Shown in pieces: positions 10,769 through 23,280 of a stretch of DNA of 64,000 bases. The stretch is from Apus apus (Eukaryota > Chordata > Aves > Apodiformes > Apodidae): the NCBI RefSeq assembly GCF_020740795.1, contig NC_067286.1, positions 16,248,350 through 16,312,349 on the forward strand, given 5' to 3'. The position numbers and the translations under genes were made by a program. Within the stretch, counting starts at the first letter, position 1, and every line of letters begins with the position of its first letter. A model generated the notes under the pieces. That model worked only from the letters and a program-made list of their open reading frames with translations. It was not told the origin of the DNA and searched no databases.

Positions 10769-13700
10769 AGGCACTCCTGCTCTGCCCAGCCCGGTCCGGT
10801 CCAGCCCCAGGGGCACTTTCCCCAGCAGGTCCTCACTGAGAAAGGGAAACCTCTGGAACAACATGTCCTGTAACTCCAGTGCCCACCTTCACCTTCCCCA
10901 TGGTTAAACAGCCTTCATGAGGCAAACAGGCAGCAGACCTGCTGGGGCACACAGGACACATCTCGCCAGATGTGAGGGATGGGACTGAGAAGTCCCAACA
11001 CTCAGTGCCATGTACAAGGCAGAAGATTACAGCGTCTCCCCTTTGTGCCCCAGCATTTCCCTCCTGCCCATGCCCAGTCTGTCACAAATGCTCCCCTGCC
11101 TTTGTCCAGCTCCACCTGGGCAAAGTGCATGAGGTCAGGGTGCTGGCAGCGAAGCCTCAAAGCAGAGCCACACAGCAACCCTGGCCTTACCTCATGCTGG
11201 GAGTACTTGCTGAGGGAGGCAGCCCACAGGAGCAGAAGGATTTTAGCAAAGGTTTCCTTACTGCTGAGATGAAACCTTTCAAACCCTGCTTGTTCACTGC
11301 GCCTCTCAGCCCCTCATGGTGCACTCTGCAAGAAAGTCTCTTGGTCGTCACAGCCAACTCCTTCCTGATAGCCTCAGACATGCAGAGCTTGGCCTTATCT
11401 TGCAAAGATCATCTGTTTAGTTCTTTTTCCATCCTAAAACACATTACACAGAAAACTACAGATCTCTGAGTATTTACTGCACCACCAGTTCATTCCCTGT
11501 CTGCAAAGCTTACCAACCACCGTACATTTATTTCAGACCACTGTTTGTCAGAGTGCTGGCCAGAGAGGATGCCATCTTTTTTTTATACCAAGTATGCTTT
11601 GCTTCGGGCTAGTTCTCCATGGTTTTTATCCTGCACAATTCACTATTCTTTGCATTTTACTCCTAAACAGAAAAACTTTCAGCCTGTCACTTGGGGCACC
11701 TTAAAATAAGACCATGTTATTTGAAAGAGCTTTGCCAAGGGACTGCCCCAGACCAGTTTGGATGCGCTGCTCCCCACAAGATGATGGTATAATGAAGACC
11801 TGCCCTTGCACCGGAGCAGAAACCGTGTCTTTTTCTCTTAAAGAAATCACATTTGTCTACTTTCCTGCACTTCCTCATTTCAGCTGTCTCCGGTGCAATT
11901 GCAAAGTGCAACCAAAAATCTATACTTCTTCAATACTCTGTGCATTGCCCATGAGATGGCTAATAGGAGAGGCAGACCACTTGAGAGGCCAATCAATAGA
12001 CCACCTGATTTTGATGTCTTGCAGAGCAAAGCACTGTCAAAACTCTTAATTACCCTCCCTTGCTTCTGCCTGCCTCCTGACAGCTGCAGTGGTTTAAGCA
12101 CTCTTCAGCATCTGTAAGTAGACCACTGCCTAATAAAAGGCTTCAAAATGCCAGCACATCCCTGAGCCACTTCAGGAGGTTGCTATTTAATGCTGAAAAG
12201 AGATGCAGTGGGGGGAAACAGCCCCGATGCTTACAGTTATAAGGAAAACAGGGAGAACAGTGAAGAAAGAAAAAGCAGTTTAAAAAAAATACATTAAGAG
12301 GGACAGAGGGTTTTAAATGTTTTAGAAACAGTTTCAGGTGAAGCCTGTGACCCCAGCTTTTCTGGAAATCAGGCCCAGATCGGTCACTTCAATGCATGTG
12401 TCTGAACTGAAAGCTTTTTAGGTGGTGTGGGTTTTGATGGTAGAGGAAGGAAGTGGAGAGGCTGCATGTCTTGCCCTGTCATGGGGCTTGCTTGGCTTTG
12501 GAGCCATGCCCTGTCATGACATATCCCAGGGCTGCTGATGGGTCTGATGGGGGGGCAGTGGCAGGCACACATCTGCAGAGTTAATCGACAGTTACCTTGA
12601 AGCAAAGCAGGATCTGAACAAAAGGTTAAAAACAAGGAAGAAAGAGGGTGAGTGAACATGCTGTCATGAGCAGATGAGGGACAGGAGGCTTCTGCAGGCT
12701 GGGGCTGTGTGTCCAGCTGGAGTCAGCACATTCAGCTCCCTGGAAATTCAGCAGGGCAACAAGATTTCAGGCTCCTTCATGTCCATCTCCACCCGTTAAA
12801 CAAATGACTGTTTGCTGAAAGGAAGAGAGACGTTCCAAGCCCCTCATTTGGACACCTAGTAGAAGTGCCTAGCAGTGGAGAGGAGAGGAGCAGACCCGAG
12901 AGCTGCTGCTATTTTGCAATCCTGCTTTGATGTGTTCCCTGCCAGGCAGAGTTTGCCTGCATGAGGACCCACAGGAGCAGCTCCAGTTTTCCACCTCCCA
13001 GTTTAACCCCTGGCTTAACAACCAGCAACCTGTGCTGGGGCAGAAGGGGGAAGGGTGAAGTGAGATTTGCAACATCAGGCACATTTATGACCAATTCCTT
13101 GTCTGGATTGAGAGTCACAGTGGAGAAGGGAGCTGAGAGGATGGTTTAGATTTGTCTTCTCTGATGTGTCGCTGATTACAGTGCTTTGAGACTTAACAGG
13201 GTTTTGATATTGCTGACAAAACAGCAGGGTGGAGATGGCTTACAGGACTTTAAATCTGCTTTGACACAAAGTAGGGAGAGGTTTCTAGGCCAGCTTCAGC
13301 TCCTATTTTAAGGCCGGTTGGCCCTCGGAAGATTTCAGGCTCACAACCATCTCCCAGACACCACTTCACAAAAAAACACAAGAATGCATTTTCTTCCAGC
13401 CATGCATGTGGGGAAGTTGGCAGAAATAAAACACTTCTAGTGTCCTGCGTTGCTGTGGACTCTGGGAGAGGGGGATCTACTTTTCAAGTCTTGCTAGCAA
13501 GAATAGAACCCCAGTGTCTGACCTACCATTGGTCAATCCTACGACCTAAAGTGAGATAGGAGAATAATTGAGAGATTATGAGAGCTGGTGAGGCACCAGT
13601 GGGAAACACAACCTGGTTTCATTACTGTATGTCAGGGGACTGATGGGGCAACTATTATGGTAGACAGGGAGGGGAGCAGCACATGGTGCTATAGTTACAG

Positions 13701-14439
13701 AAGAGCCTTAGAAAGGATGTGAATATGACTTTTCATGCTACTGTTGAATAGAAATGCAGCATCTTCCTGTTCTAACACCTCCAAATCACCTTGCAGAGGT
13801 GGACCAGGTATCAGCCATCTTCCGGAGAGGCTCTGGATGAGATGGAGAGCCTTCTGTGGTGATAATATCAGCCATGTCACCCACTGCTTCTCCTGGTCCA
13901 CCTGTGCCAACAATGCCTGCAGTAGGGCGTGGGAGGCTCCAGGGCCATGACTCAACATGGGGCCCAGCCTGGAGCATTGAGTCACTCAGTGCCACCACCA
14001 GTGGAGAGGACAAGCCACCAGGCACGTCACAAGCAGCAGCCAGTTGCCCTTCTGCATGCTCTCTTAGCCCTGCCATCTCTCCATCCCCACAGCTCGTGGC
14101 TGCCCTGCAGGCATCAGGGACCTGATGGCACTGAACAAGGAGCCCTGCCCGTGTCCTGGCAGCAACTCTGAAGTGTCATGGCCATTAGAAGAAGGTGGAG
14201 AGGTATATTAGTGACAAGAGCACAAAGTGCTCCTTATATTAAAATTATCCCAGCAAACTGAAAAGTGCATTGACCAGTTAACAGCTGGAGGGACGGAAAC
14301 CTTATTTTTTCTTTCTTCTTGTTGTTGTAGTGGTTTTTTTCCCTTTTTATTGTGGAGGCTTTTCAGGTGGGCTTTTCAAGAGGATATTTTTTAATAGCTA
14401 CTATTTTTTTTTTTCTTATTCTCTCCATTGGTGATCTCA
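10769..14439. other. Intergenic, no gene recognised
   Basis: I see no supported exon, RNA gene or well-preserved repeat. Scattered open frames up to about 165 codons have no recognisable domain. Confidence 0.5.
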
Positions 14440-14800
14440 GAATGGCAGAGTGATTGAGGTTGGAATGGACCTCAAGATCATCTGGTCCAGCCCTCTGCTG
14501 AGGCAGAGCAGCTGCATGAGGCTGGGTCCAGCTGAGTCTACAGGACGCCTCGGACCTTCCATGCAAAGCTGCTTTCTAGCCACTTGGCCCCCAATATGTG
14601 CTGGTGTGTGGGATTATTATTGCATTATCACTTGTTGAGATTCCCATCTGATCATTTCTCCAGCCTACAAAGGTCTCTCTGAAGGGCACCGTGACCAGCT
14701 GGCCATCCAGTGTCTCACAGGCTGTCTGAGGAATGGAAGTTAACCTCCATTTGAGTCTAACTTTTAAGCTCTTCCTGGGCATGATGAGTACCACTGGTCC
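14440..14800 (-). mobile_element. Degraded CR1 LINE fragment
   Basis: The + strand segment around 14441-14545 (AGAATGGCAGAGTGATTGAG, then wording close to 'ttggaatggacctcaagatcatctggtccagccc') matches the reverse complement of a CR1 3' end. The part around 14655-14730 resembles the internal CR1 region upstream of it ('ctccagcctacaaaggtctctctgaagggca'-like). Many substitutions suggest an old copy. Limits are rough. Confidence 0.7.
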
Positions 14801-17800
14801 TTTTTGGGGCTCTAGAGGTGACTAAGGCCCTAAAGGAGAACTGTGGGCACTACATGCAAGATAGAGGAGTTCAAAATGCATTCTCACCTGACCATCCCCA
14901 AACATGCTGTAAGAATTATTTGCACAGAAGGCACAGACCGGGGGGGATGTTAATTTGGAAAATGAAGAAACTAGGAAAGATGCTCTACGAAAAAAGGATC
15001 TCACCTTGGAACTCAAGCCACTGTTATCATTCTTTGCCTAAGCTGCACTGCTAAGACTGTGCTTTGGTGGCTGCCTGCTGCTCTGTAGGAGACAGAACAG
15101 TGTCATGAGAGGGGGTCTTGTTCACAGTCAGTGCACAGCCCTACCTGCCAGCTCCCCGAGTTGTGCTGGAAGAGATGAGCATGCTCTTCCTCAGGAGCTT
15201 TATTCTCAAGGAGCAAAGTGGTGACCACTGTTGGATTTCAGCCTCAGGTCTCTGCTGCCTGGCAGCTGCAATTGCCACAGGGACACCCCAGGAGTGGAAA
15301 CAGGTGCCTGGAGTTTGTGGGGACCACAAGATTGAGACCAGGTTTTTTTGCCTGTCCAAGGTCTGGCATGACCTGCATTGCCCTTGCTCTGGATGATGTC
15401 CCTGAGACCATGGGCAAGGAAGGTCTGGCACTTGGAGTGGGGATGATGGGGGTGGGATAGTGACCTAAAATGGACAGTGGGGTCACACCAGCTCTGCACC
15501 ATTTGCTCATTTCAGGTGCACTGGGCTCCCTCAGCCAAAATGCAGTCCAAACGGTACTGGATCTGATGAAACTGGGGCTTGAGGGAGACATTCTCCAGGT
15601 ATTGCCAGGGCTGAAAAGCAGCCCTGTGTTATGGGCCATGGGAACAACAGGCAGCTGTCTCTGCACCCACCCTCTGCTGCTTATCAGCAGGGCAGCAGGA
15701 GCATCTTCATTTAGATATGTGTTTGCTTTGCCCGACTGTGGCATAGTGATAGGGGTTGCAGTGAGACATGGGAGGCCCTGCAGCCCCCCACTGCCAGTGG
15801 TAGTGCTACAGATGCCTGTGTGCCCAGGCAGACCCTCACTCCTGTCCCAGACCTCCAGTTCCAGCCCACAGCCACGTGCCCACCTTCTCTGTGTCTTCAA
15901 ATGTGTCTGCGCTGCTTGTATTTGTCCGGTTCTCCCCACCCTAATCTCCGCCATGGGGCATGGGAAAGCCCCCTTAGCACCTCCTAACCCCTCCATCTCT
16001 GAAAAGCAGAAAGACATGCTCAGATTTTGCTCAGTCATTTGCAAAATCCCTGCACCAGGGTGAAAAGCTGGTCCTTCATGTAGTGCTAGGATTGCATCCC
16101 AGCCTTGGCCCCCTCAGTTCAACCCCCCCCCCTCCAGCAATTCCTTGGCCAATTTCAGGAATAAACAGCTAGCTAATGGCAGTGCACTGGAAGGGCTGAT
16201 CTGGCTCAGCGTGCCATAATCACAGGTTATCAGGCACATTGATCCTGTTCCCACTTCTGAGTGCTGTTGAGAAGGCTGCAGCATCCAGCAGCCCCAGTGA
16301 CAGAGCCCCATGGCAGCCTCCCAGAGCCTGTGGGGCAGGGAGGCCTTGCTTAGGGTGACCCAAGCTTGGGGCTAGATGCCTGGTTTGCATTGTGATGAAG
16401 GGGACTGATTTTCTGCATTTTGGATGCCCTTTTGAAGCACTGAAATGAGGGATCTGATGGGGTATTACTTACTTGCAGTGCTGCTCCTTACCTGCCAGGT
16501 GGTTTCTAAACTGATGGAGAGCTTTAATTAGTGCATGTTCTCCCACAGTGCTGCCATATTTGTGTCTCTCAGGGATCAAAAGTTTCCCTGAGTTTTTTTA
16601 AGCTTCCTTTGTGGAGATGCTACCCAGCATCCCTACAGAATAAAATACATTTATTGTGCAGAAAACTACTGTAAGATGTGATGCATGAGGACCTAAAGGG
16701 TGAGTTGACTGCAGTTGTGCTGACACCGGTGTGATAAGACCTTTTACACCCAAAATAGTGACTTTCCCAGTATGACGAAGTTAATGCTGAAGAAAAAAAT
16801 GGAAAATATACAATCCAGAGAAAGATCTTTGTTTTTTAAGTCATGGAAGCCTTTGTTCATCCCAATCATGCTAAAAGACTGACTTGGGAGACACAGATTT
16901 GGTTACAGTCCTGAAGAGAGCTAGATCTGTAACAGCCAAACAAACCTTAGGAAAGTGTTAAGCTAACCTCTTGCCATCCCATTATCAAAAAGAAAAGAAT
17001 AAAAAAGGAGATAATCCTTGTTTAAATATCACAAGCAGCAGCTGAGTCAGTGGGAGCTTTAGACTGGAAATGTCAGGGAGGAATTTAGATTTTCAGAGCA
17101 GTTGCTTCTCTGCAATTATCATAAGTCACTTACAAGGACCCCTGTCTCTTTGTTGCTCTCAACCACGCGTCTGCAGGGAGGGGGACAGAGACAAAACACA
17201 TGGCCCTACCGGGGACAGATAAGGAAAGCGAACGCCATCCCACTAAAGGCACAAGGCAAATCCCTCCAGGCTATGGCCAGGCTGCTGCCACTTTGTGGGC
17301 CAGACTGGGTGGGGAGCTAGAAGAAGGCAAACCCATGAGAGAAACTGGGAAGCAACATGAGAAAGAAGCTTGCTGGAGAAAAACCACCTGCTAGTGCCTG
17401 CATTTGTTTGCTTCTGGTGATTTTTTGGGGGTAGGAATGACAAGGGAGGGAGAACAATTAACATCTGGGGGGTTTTTTAGCCTCTTCTTCTGTGGTGCTT
17501 TTCCTCCTCTACCAGTATGCCTCGCTGCCGTCTAGCACGTCCCTGATGTAAATTAAATAAGTGAAAGTACTATTAACTCTCCTGAGGCAGGCACTGCCTG
17601 CACCAACAGGGGAAGGGGGAAGGATGAGCACTCAAAACACGTAATTTCCAGCACATTTAGTGATGCAGAGACATGCATTTTTTCCAACAGGTACATTCGG
17701 GAAGGCTTCCTCTGTAGGGCTGGTTTTCCTACCTGTCTTTTCTCACTAAAAATTGGAGGTTTCCAAGACCAGTCTTGCCCAGATGCAATGTAGAAGGACC

Positions 17801-20800
17801 TCAGCCATGCTGTGCTGGTGGGAGTTGGTAGGGGTCTGCCCTGCCTTCCTGGCTAGGGACAGTAGTAACCCCTGCTCCAGCTTTCTGTTTTGTGAGATGG
17901 GTCATCACAATCTTCAAGTGATGTTACCCATTCTGGTTAGGACACTTCAAGCAAAGAGGAACGTGACTTTCCCCATGCCCATTGGGCTTTCTCACTATTA
18001 CTATTAAAATATATATGTCCTACTGCTGACTTGAACTTTTGTTCTTTGCTTAACTTTCAGCTTTTTGTTCTCTTCTCCACTAGACTGAAGGATCTGTAAT
18101 TGTAGAGGACAGTCCTATCATTGGGAGGATTAGAAATATAATCTCACAGACCCTGCTTTCCCATTGCTTAATGGCAGAATTACTGAAGCCAGGCATATTG
18201 TACCAGTATAGATCTCAGACTCTTCTGTTTCTTTACTTTCCATGACTGTGGATCAATAAAACATTGTTGATACACCTTGAAGATCAGAAGAGAAGCACAG
18301 GGCTTTGATGAGTCATCCTCTTAAGCCTGCTGGGTGAAATGAACCTTGTCATGGGTGATACGTTTACATTTATACTCTAAAAAGGAGAGGAAAATATTTT
18401 CTCATGCTCTTTCCCATACTGCCTGTTACGAATAACAGATGAGAACCTGAGCAGATATGAATCAACAGGAAAGCACTGACCTTGCTGTGAAATGCTGGTG
18501 ACAATTTCCAATTCAGAATTGTTTGTGCCTCTGTAAGAGATCTCATCCATTGGATGCTGAACGCAAAACACTGTTCTGCCTATAAACAGAACAATGAATA
18601 AACATTGGTATGAAGTCAATATTGTGACATTTTCATAGGTCTGAGACTCTTTCTGTGAATCCTAATATGAAAAACACATCAGACCTTTTGTTTGACAAGC
18701 ATGGTTTTTATTCTTCAGTGCCTGAGGAGAGAGAGAACCAAGTGGGTAAGGAGTCTATGGTTTTTTCATCGCTTAGCACTGAGTTGCATTTCACTGCTCC
18801 ACCTTGCTGACCTGGAGCTGCTGTTACAGAAGATGAGAAAGGCAGTAAAAGGAGGGGGAAGGAGATGTATCCGTGTCAAAGGAGTGACATGTTCATGAAA
18901 AAGGAGAGAGTTGGGAAAACACTGACGAAGCACTGACAGAAAGACCTTTACTTCTTCTAACATAATTTCTTCCACAGCTGGAGCCACAAGGGGTGGGTGA
19001 ACAGGAAACCAAGGGGAAAACAACACTCGAAGGAACAGCACAAGAGCAGGTGTGGGGTCCAGACCCATCTGAGCCACACTGTGCAGCCTTGCAGTGTTGG
19101 TCCTAACAGTGACAGAAGACTGATGGCAATAGGTCAAGGGCCCTTCTGCTCCCTCTGTATCAGCTTGGGCTATGCTAAGACCACACCGACACACAGTGCC
19201 ATGTGTCCCATCCTTCTGAAAGGGTGATGGGAACTTGCTTTGGATCCCTCACCCGAGCTTGTCTTTCTCTGTTCTGATGCTGCCATGAGTTAAATAAATT
19301 ACTCCCCAGTGTGGGTAGATGAGCAAGAAGGTTAAACTCATCAGGCCAGACACCATGGTCACTAGCTGTGAAGACACTAAATGCACCAAAGGCCACTTAC
19401 AAGAATGACTTAATACAGTAGGAGTGGGACTTGATGAACTTGGCAATAAAATGAGGACATTGCCCTCAACTTTCTCTTTTCATCTGGTGAAAGATTTGGA
19501 GGATCTAAGTCACTGCAAATGTTTGAGTGCTGGGACTTGCAAGGGTCTGGAGAAAAAATAAGCAGCAGTTTTTCCACATGTCATCTGAAGGCCTCAGGGG
19601 CAGTCAGACTACAGGCAAGAGGACTGGAAAGGAGTTCTTTACCTGTGCAACCTTTTTTTGTTTTCTCTTCCAGAAAATCAAATTCACCGTCAAACTCAAT
19701 GTTAAAAAAATCTGTGCCAAATCTCCATAAGATAATTACCATTTCTGGAGGGTTTTTCCACCTGTCTGGAAGGTCCTCGAATCCTCTTCAGTCTTTCCCC
19801 CTTCTCAAAAGGTTTGCATTTATTTTACTTTATTTTTTAAAGAAAGGTGACTCCAGGAGTTGGGAGTAAAATATTTGGTATCAAAACCATAAATTAAAAT
19901 CACAAGGACTGGTAGTGCTAGAGGAGACCTGTTGCAATACACATAGGCTACCTTTCTGCATGAAGGTGACCTTCCCTGGTGACCTTGTTAAAGAAGTTGT
20001 CTACAAGTTGAAATACAATGTTCCAGCAGTGTCAACAATTAATTTTACAACCCCACAAGATGGCATGCTCCAAGAGATGTGGCATCGTATTCCACCACCT
20101 GCTCCTGTCTGCTTGCTGCCCACATTTCCAAAGAGAAAATTGCTCCTAAGTGCTTCCCCATTGATCCAAGACAAGATGGTTGTTTTGGATTCTGCTGTGG
20201 CAGATGAATCATCAATATATTATTACTGAATTTTTATTTGTTTGTTCCATGTTAATTTCTTGAAAAAGGGAGGGGTAGCTGCTGCATTTGTTTCTGAAAA
20301 CTCAGAGCTAAATTCTCAGTTCCTGGTGAGAGGCTGATTTTTTTTTTTTCCAACCAAGCAGCCTCTCTTCCCTCTGAAAACTCTTTCCCCCAGTAATTCA
20401 CTATTTTGCTGGTTATTTTCCTCTGAAAAGATGATTGTTGCAAAAACTTTCCAGAATTGCATTTTCAATGTTCACCAACAAGAGGAGATTTTATGGGTTT
20501 TGAGGCAAAATATGAGCAGCATGAGCACAAGATTTTGAAGCTGAATGTGGAGATGAAAACAGAGTTGTGAGACCAGCCAGCTCCATGCTTCAAAATGGGG
20601 AGAAGGAGGTAATTTTTTGTGGTTCATAGGAATATTCTCAGATTTAGCTAAAAACCTGACCTGGCCTTCTGAAATGTGAAATCTCAGACACAGAGGTTTG
20701 CATTTAGCTGCTGAGGGTATTGGTCTTGATCTGTAAGTCATTAGTTTGCATCTGCGGAGCAGATCTATCCTGTAAGCTATGCTGTGAAAAAGTGCAGACA

Positions 20801-20887
20801 GAGATTGAGGCAAACAGGCACTAGAGAAGGTTGCACAGCTCTGCTCCATCTTCTATAGGAAAGGATATCTTCTACCACTTTTTAAAA

Positions 20888-20945
<58 letters not shown>

Positions 20946-22523
20946 TTATTTAACATAACTGGCTGTTTTGATTTTGCCTTGGGATTTACCCACTGGCTAG
21001 AGGAACAACCCCTGCACAGGGGGTCTTCATGTCTCAGTGGTCCCCTCTGCAATGGAGGGAATCAAGGGCCAAGACCCTATGTCTGTCCTGTCCACTGGAC
21101 CAGGTCTGAAGCTCCTAAACCTCATCTGATCTGGCAGATTTTTTCTCCCAGAGCTGGAGGAAACATCTCACTAGCCTTACTGAAGAGCTCGCACACCTTT
21201 GCTGCTTGCAGCCCTGCTTCCTCTGGGCTCATCCGTTGTGAGAGAGCATGAGCACTGAAGTCAGTGTTTTCTAGATAATAGGAGGCTGCAAAGTTAAGAG
21301 GGAGATGAGGATTTTAATTATCTCTTTTTTTTTTTTTTTTTCCTCTGCCACTGCCATAGTCCTACAGAGGCTGCAATGACATGGAAGCCTGAGGTGTCAT
21401 TATGGGTTATTAAACTCCTTTGTGTCACTCAGGGATTTTGAATGGAGCTGCAAAAGGAGAAGAAAAAACCCCACTCTTTGATGGAGCTGGCTAACCCCCC
21501 TGTAATTGCTTCATGTGGCAGACTGTAATTATTCAGGCTGTGAATGGGAAGAGGGAGAGAGTGTGGGTGAGTGGGAGAAAGAGCAACAAGGGGATCTCAG
21601 AACCCCACAAGGCCATCAGGGTTGCGATGGGAGGTGGCAGCTCACCCTCACATCTGTGTACATTGTCCCTTTATTTTGGCCTTTGGTGGGGCACTGTCAC
21701 AACACAAACCCTGTCCCTGCAGCTCCCTGGGCCATGGCAGAGACCCCCACCCATGCCAGGCTGGGCTATAAGTGCCTGTGCACCTGATTCACCCTGGGAC
21801 TTGCAGCAAAATCACAGGCTGTGGCATGGAGAGCTCTTCCACTCCCATGATCAAGAACAGCAATTTGGCAGATAGGGTTTTCTACTTGGTTGCCATACTT
21901 GAGGTGCTTGGGAATGGTGATTATTGCAAACAGCGCTTGAGGATGCACAAAATGACTACATGGATCCAGCCAAAGGAGGTAATATCTTGCTCTTCTCTGC
22001 ACCACCAATCCTGCGTCCAGTGACAGGTAAAATGAGCCTCTTGAGGACCAGCAACACTCTGCATCTTGTGGCCATCCCTGGATCCTTGTTGGGTCTGCTT
22101 TACCCTTGAGGGAGGCACAGTCAGAGCTGCCCAGTTTATGTGCTTTTCTGACTGGGGACTAGTGCAGTGAAGCAATGTTCAACAGTGTTTGCTCTTTCTG
22201 CTTTATGTTAGATTAATCCCTTAAAACACAGCTGGATACACATGGCACTTGCACACATTCAATGATGGTTGTGTGGTTGGAGAATAAGAAACAAAGCAGA
22301 GATGAAGAGCCATCCATCTCTTGTATTTCCTTCATAAAGCTTCCTAGAGGCTCATCTTCCTCATTAGCAAATCTGGTAGTCAAGCATGACAAAAGCTGAG
22401 ACAAGCCAAGCCTGGCTTGGTTTAACCAAACAGGCTCACACTCCCTAGAAGTCATGTCAGATAACAGCAGGACTTATATATACGTGGACCCAAACAGGTG
22501 GTTTATAGAGGTGTAGACACATG
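14801..22523. other. Intergenic, no gene recognised
   Basis: No supported gene. The segment contains the longest open frame of the window (minus strand, 15244-16044, 266 codons), overlapped by a 197-codon frame on the other strand; neither shows a familiar domain. An ATT microsatellite lies at 20892-20943 and a T run near 21326-21342. Confidence 0.5.
20892..20943. repeat. (ATT)n microsatellite
   Basis: About 17 uninterrupted TTA/ATT triplets, followed by AT-rich sequence. It is a simple repeat likely to vary in length between individuals. Confidence 0.95.
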
Positions 22524-23280
22524 TGTCAACGTTTGACCCAGTTGGACAACAATGCTCTCGATCCCCTCCCCTTCCTACCCAGGTAGGGAAGGAGAGAGAG
22601 AAAAAAAAGAGACTTATCTAGATTGAAAACTGAACCGTGCAACTTTATTTAGAATATTAATACGTGATGTTAGAGTGTATATATATATATATAGTGATTA
22701 TACAAAAGTGTGGCAGAAGCCTCTCGCCTCCCCCCACCCCCAGCAACTCCCACAGCACTTCCCTCAGATGAGACAATTCCGAGGAATCCCGAAGCTGCTC
22801 CTAGAGAAGGCAGAGAGGTACGAGGGTCAGGAAGGCTTGAGGTCGATGGTTCGACGATGATGGGCAGATGGTGTTTTCCCAGACGCCGGCCACGAACAAA
22901 AGAAAGAGGAAAAGAGAGAAAAAGGAAGGCAGATAGACAGGCAAGGCGAAGCGGCGAGAAAGCGAAGCAGGAAGGAAGGAAGTTTTCTTCTGTCATCTCC
23001 GACCTTCCCCTGAGCCTACGTAGATATATGGAATGGAATATCTCTGGCCAGTTTTGCTGTTCGTCTAACCCAGCCTCCCACGCGGGGGACCACAGATCCC
23101 CCCGTAGTGTCTGAGCCGGCAGAGCAAAGGCACGACCTTGAGAGCCCAGCAATTACAAAAACATTCCAGTGTCTTATCAACCTAGCAGAACACGCAGTTG
23201 CTAGTTGAAGAAAGCTCACTGAAATAAAAAAAATCAGCAAAAGAAAAACTGGCTTCATCCTGGCTCAAACCAGGACAACA
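22524..23280 (-). mobile_element. Solo LTR of an endogenous retrovirus
   Basis: Read on the minus strand, the segment starts TGTTGTCCTGGTTTGAGCCA at 23280, a start I associate with avian endogenous retrovirus LTRs. It has TA-rich promoter-like sequence at 22678-22693, a poly(A) signal AATAAA (complement of 22644-22649), a pyrimidine-rich U5-like stretch and an end ...GTTGACA at 22524. No gag, pol or env sequence adjoins either side, so it appears to be a solo LTR left by recombination. A clear target-site duplication was not found, so the ends may be off by several bases. Confidence 0.75.
22678..22693. repeat. (TA)8 repeat inside LTR
   Basis: Eight TA dinucleotides inside the solo LTR, about 30 bp from its poly(A) signal. 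It could serve as the LTR's TATA element or simply be expanded simple sequence. Confidence 0.85.

Noticed and set aside
10481-10873. 130-codon frame rich in Leu, Cys, Ala and Pro
   Set aside because: It is a translation of the 11-bp minisatellite.
15244-16044. 266-codon open frame on the minus strand, the longest in the window
   Set aside because: No recognisable domain, no splice or promoter context, and an overlapping 197-codon frame on the other strand. About this length is expected by chance in 64 kb read in six frames.
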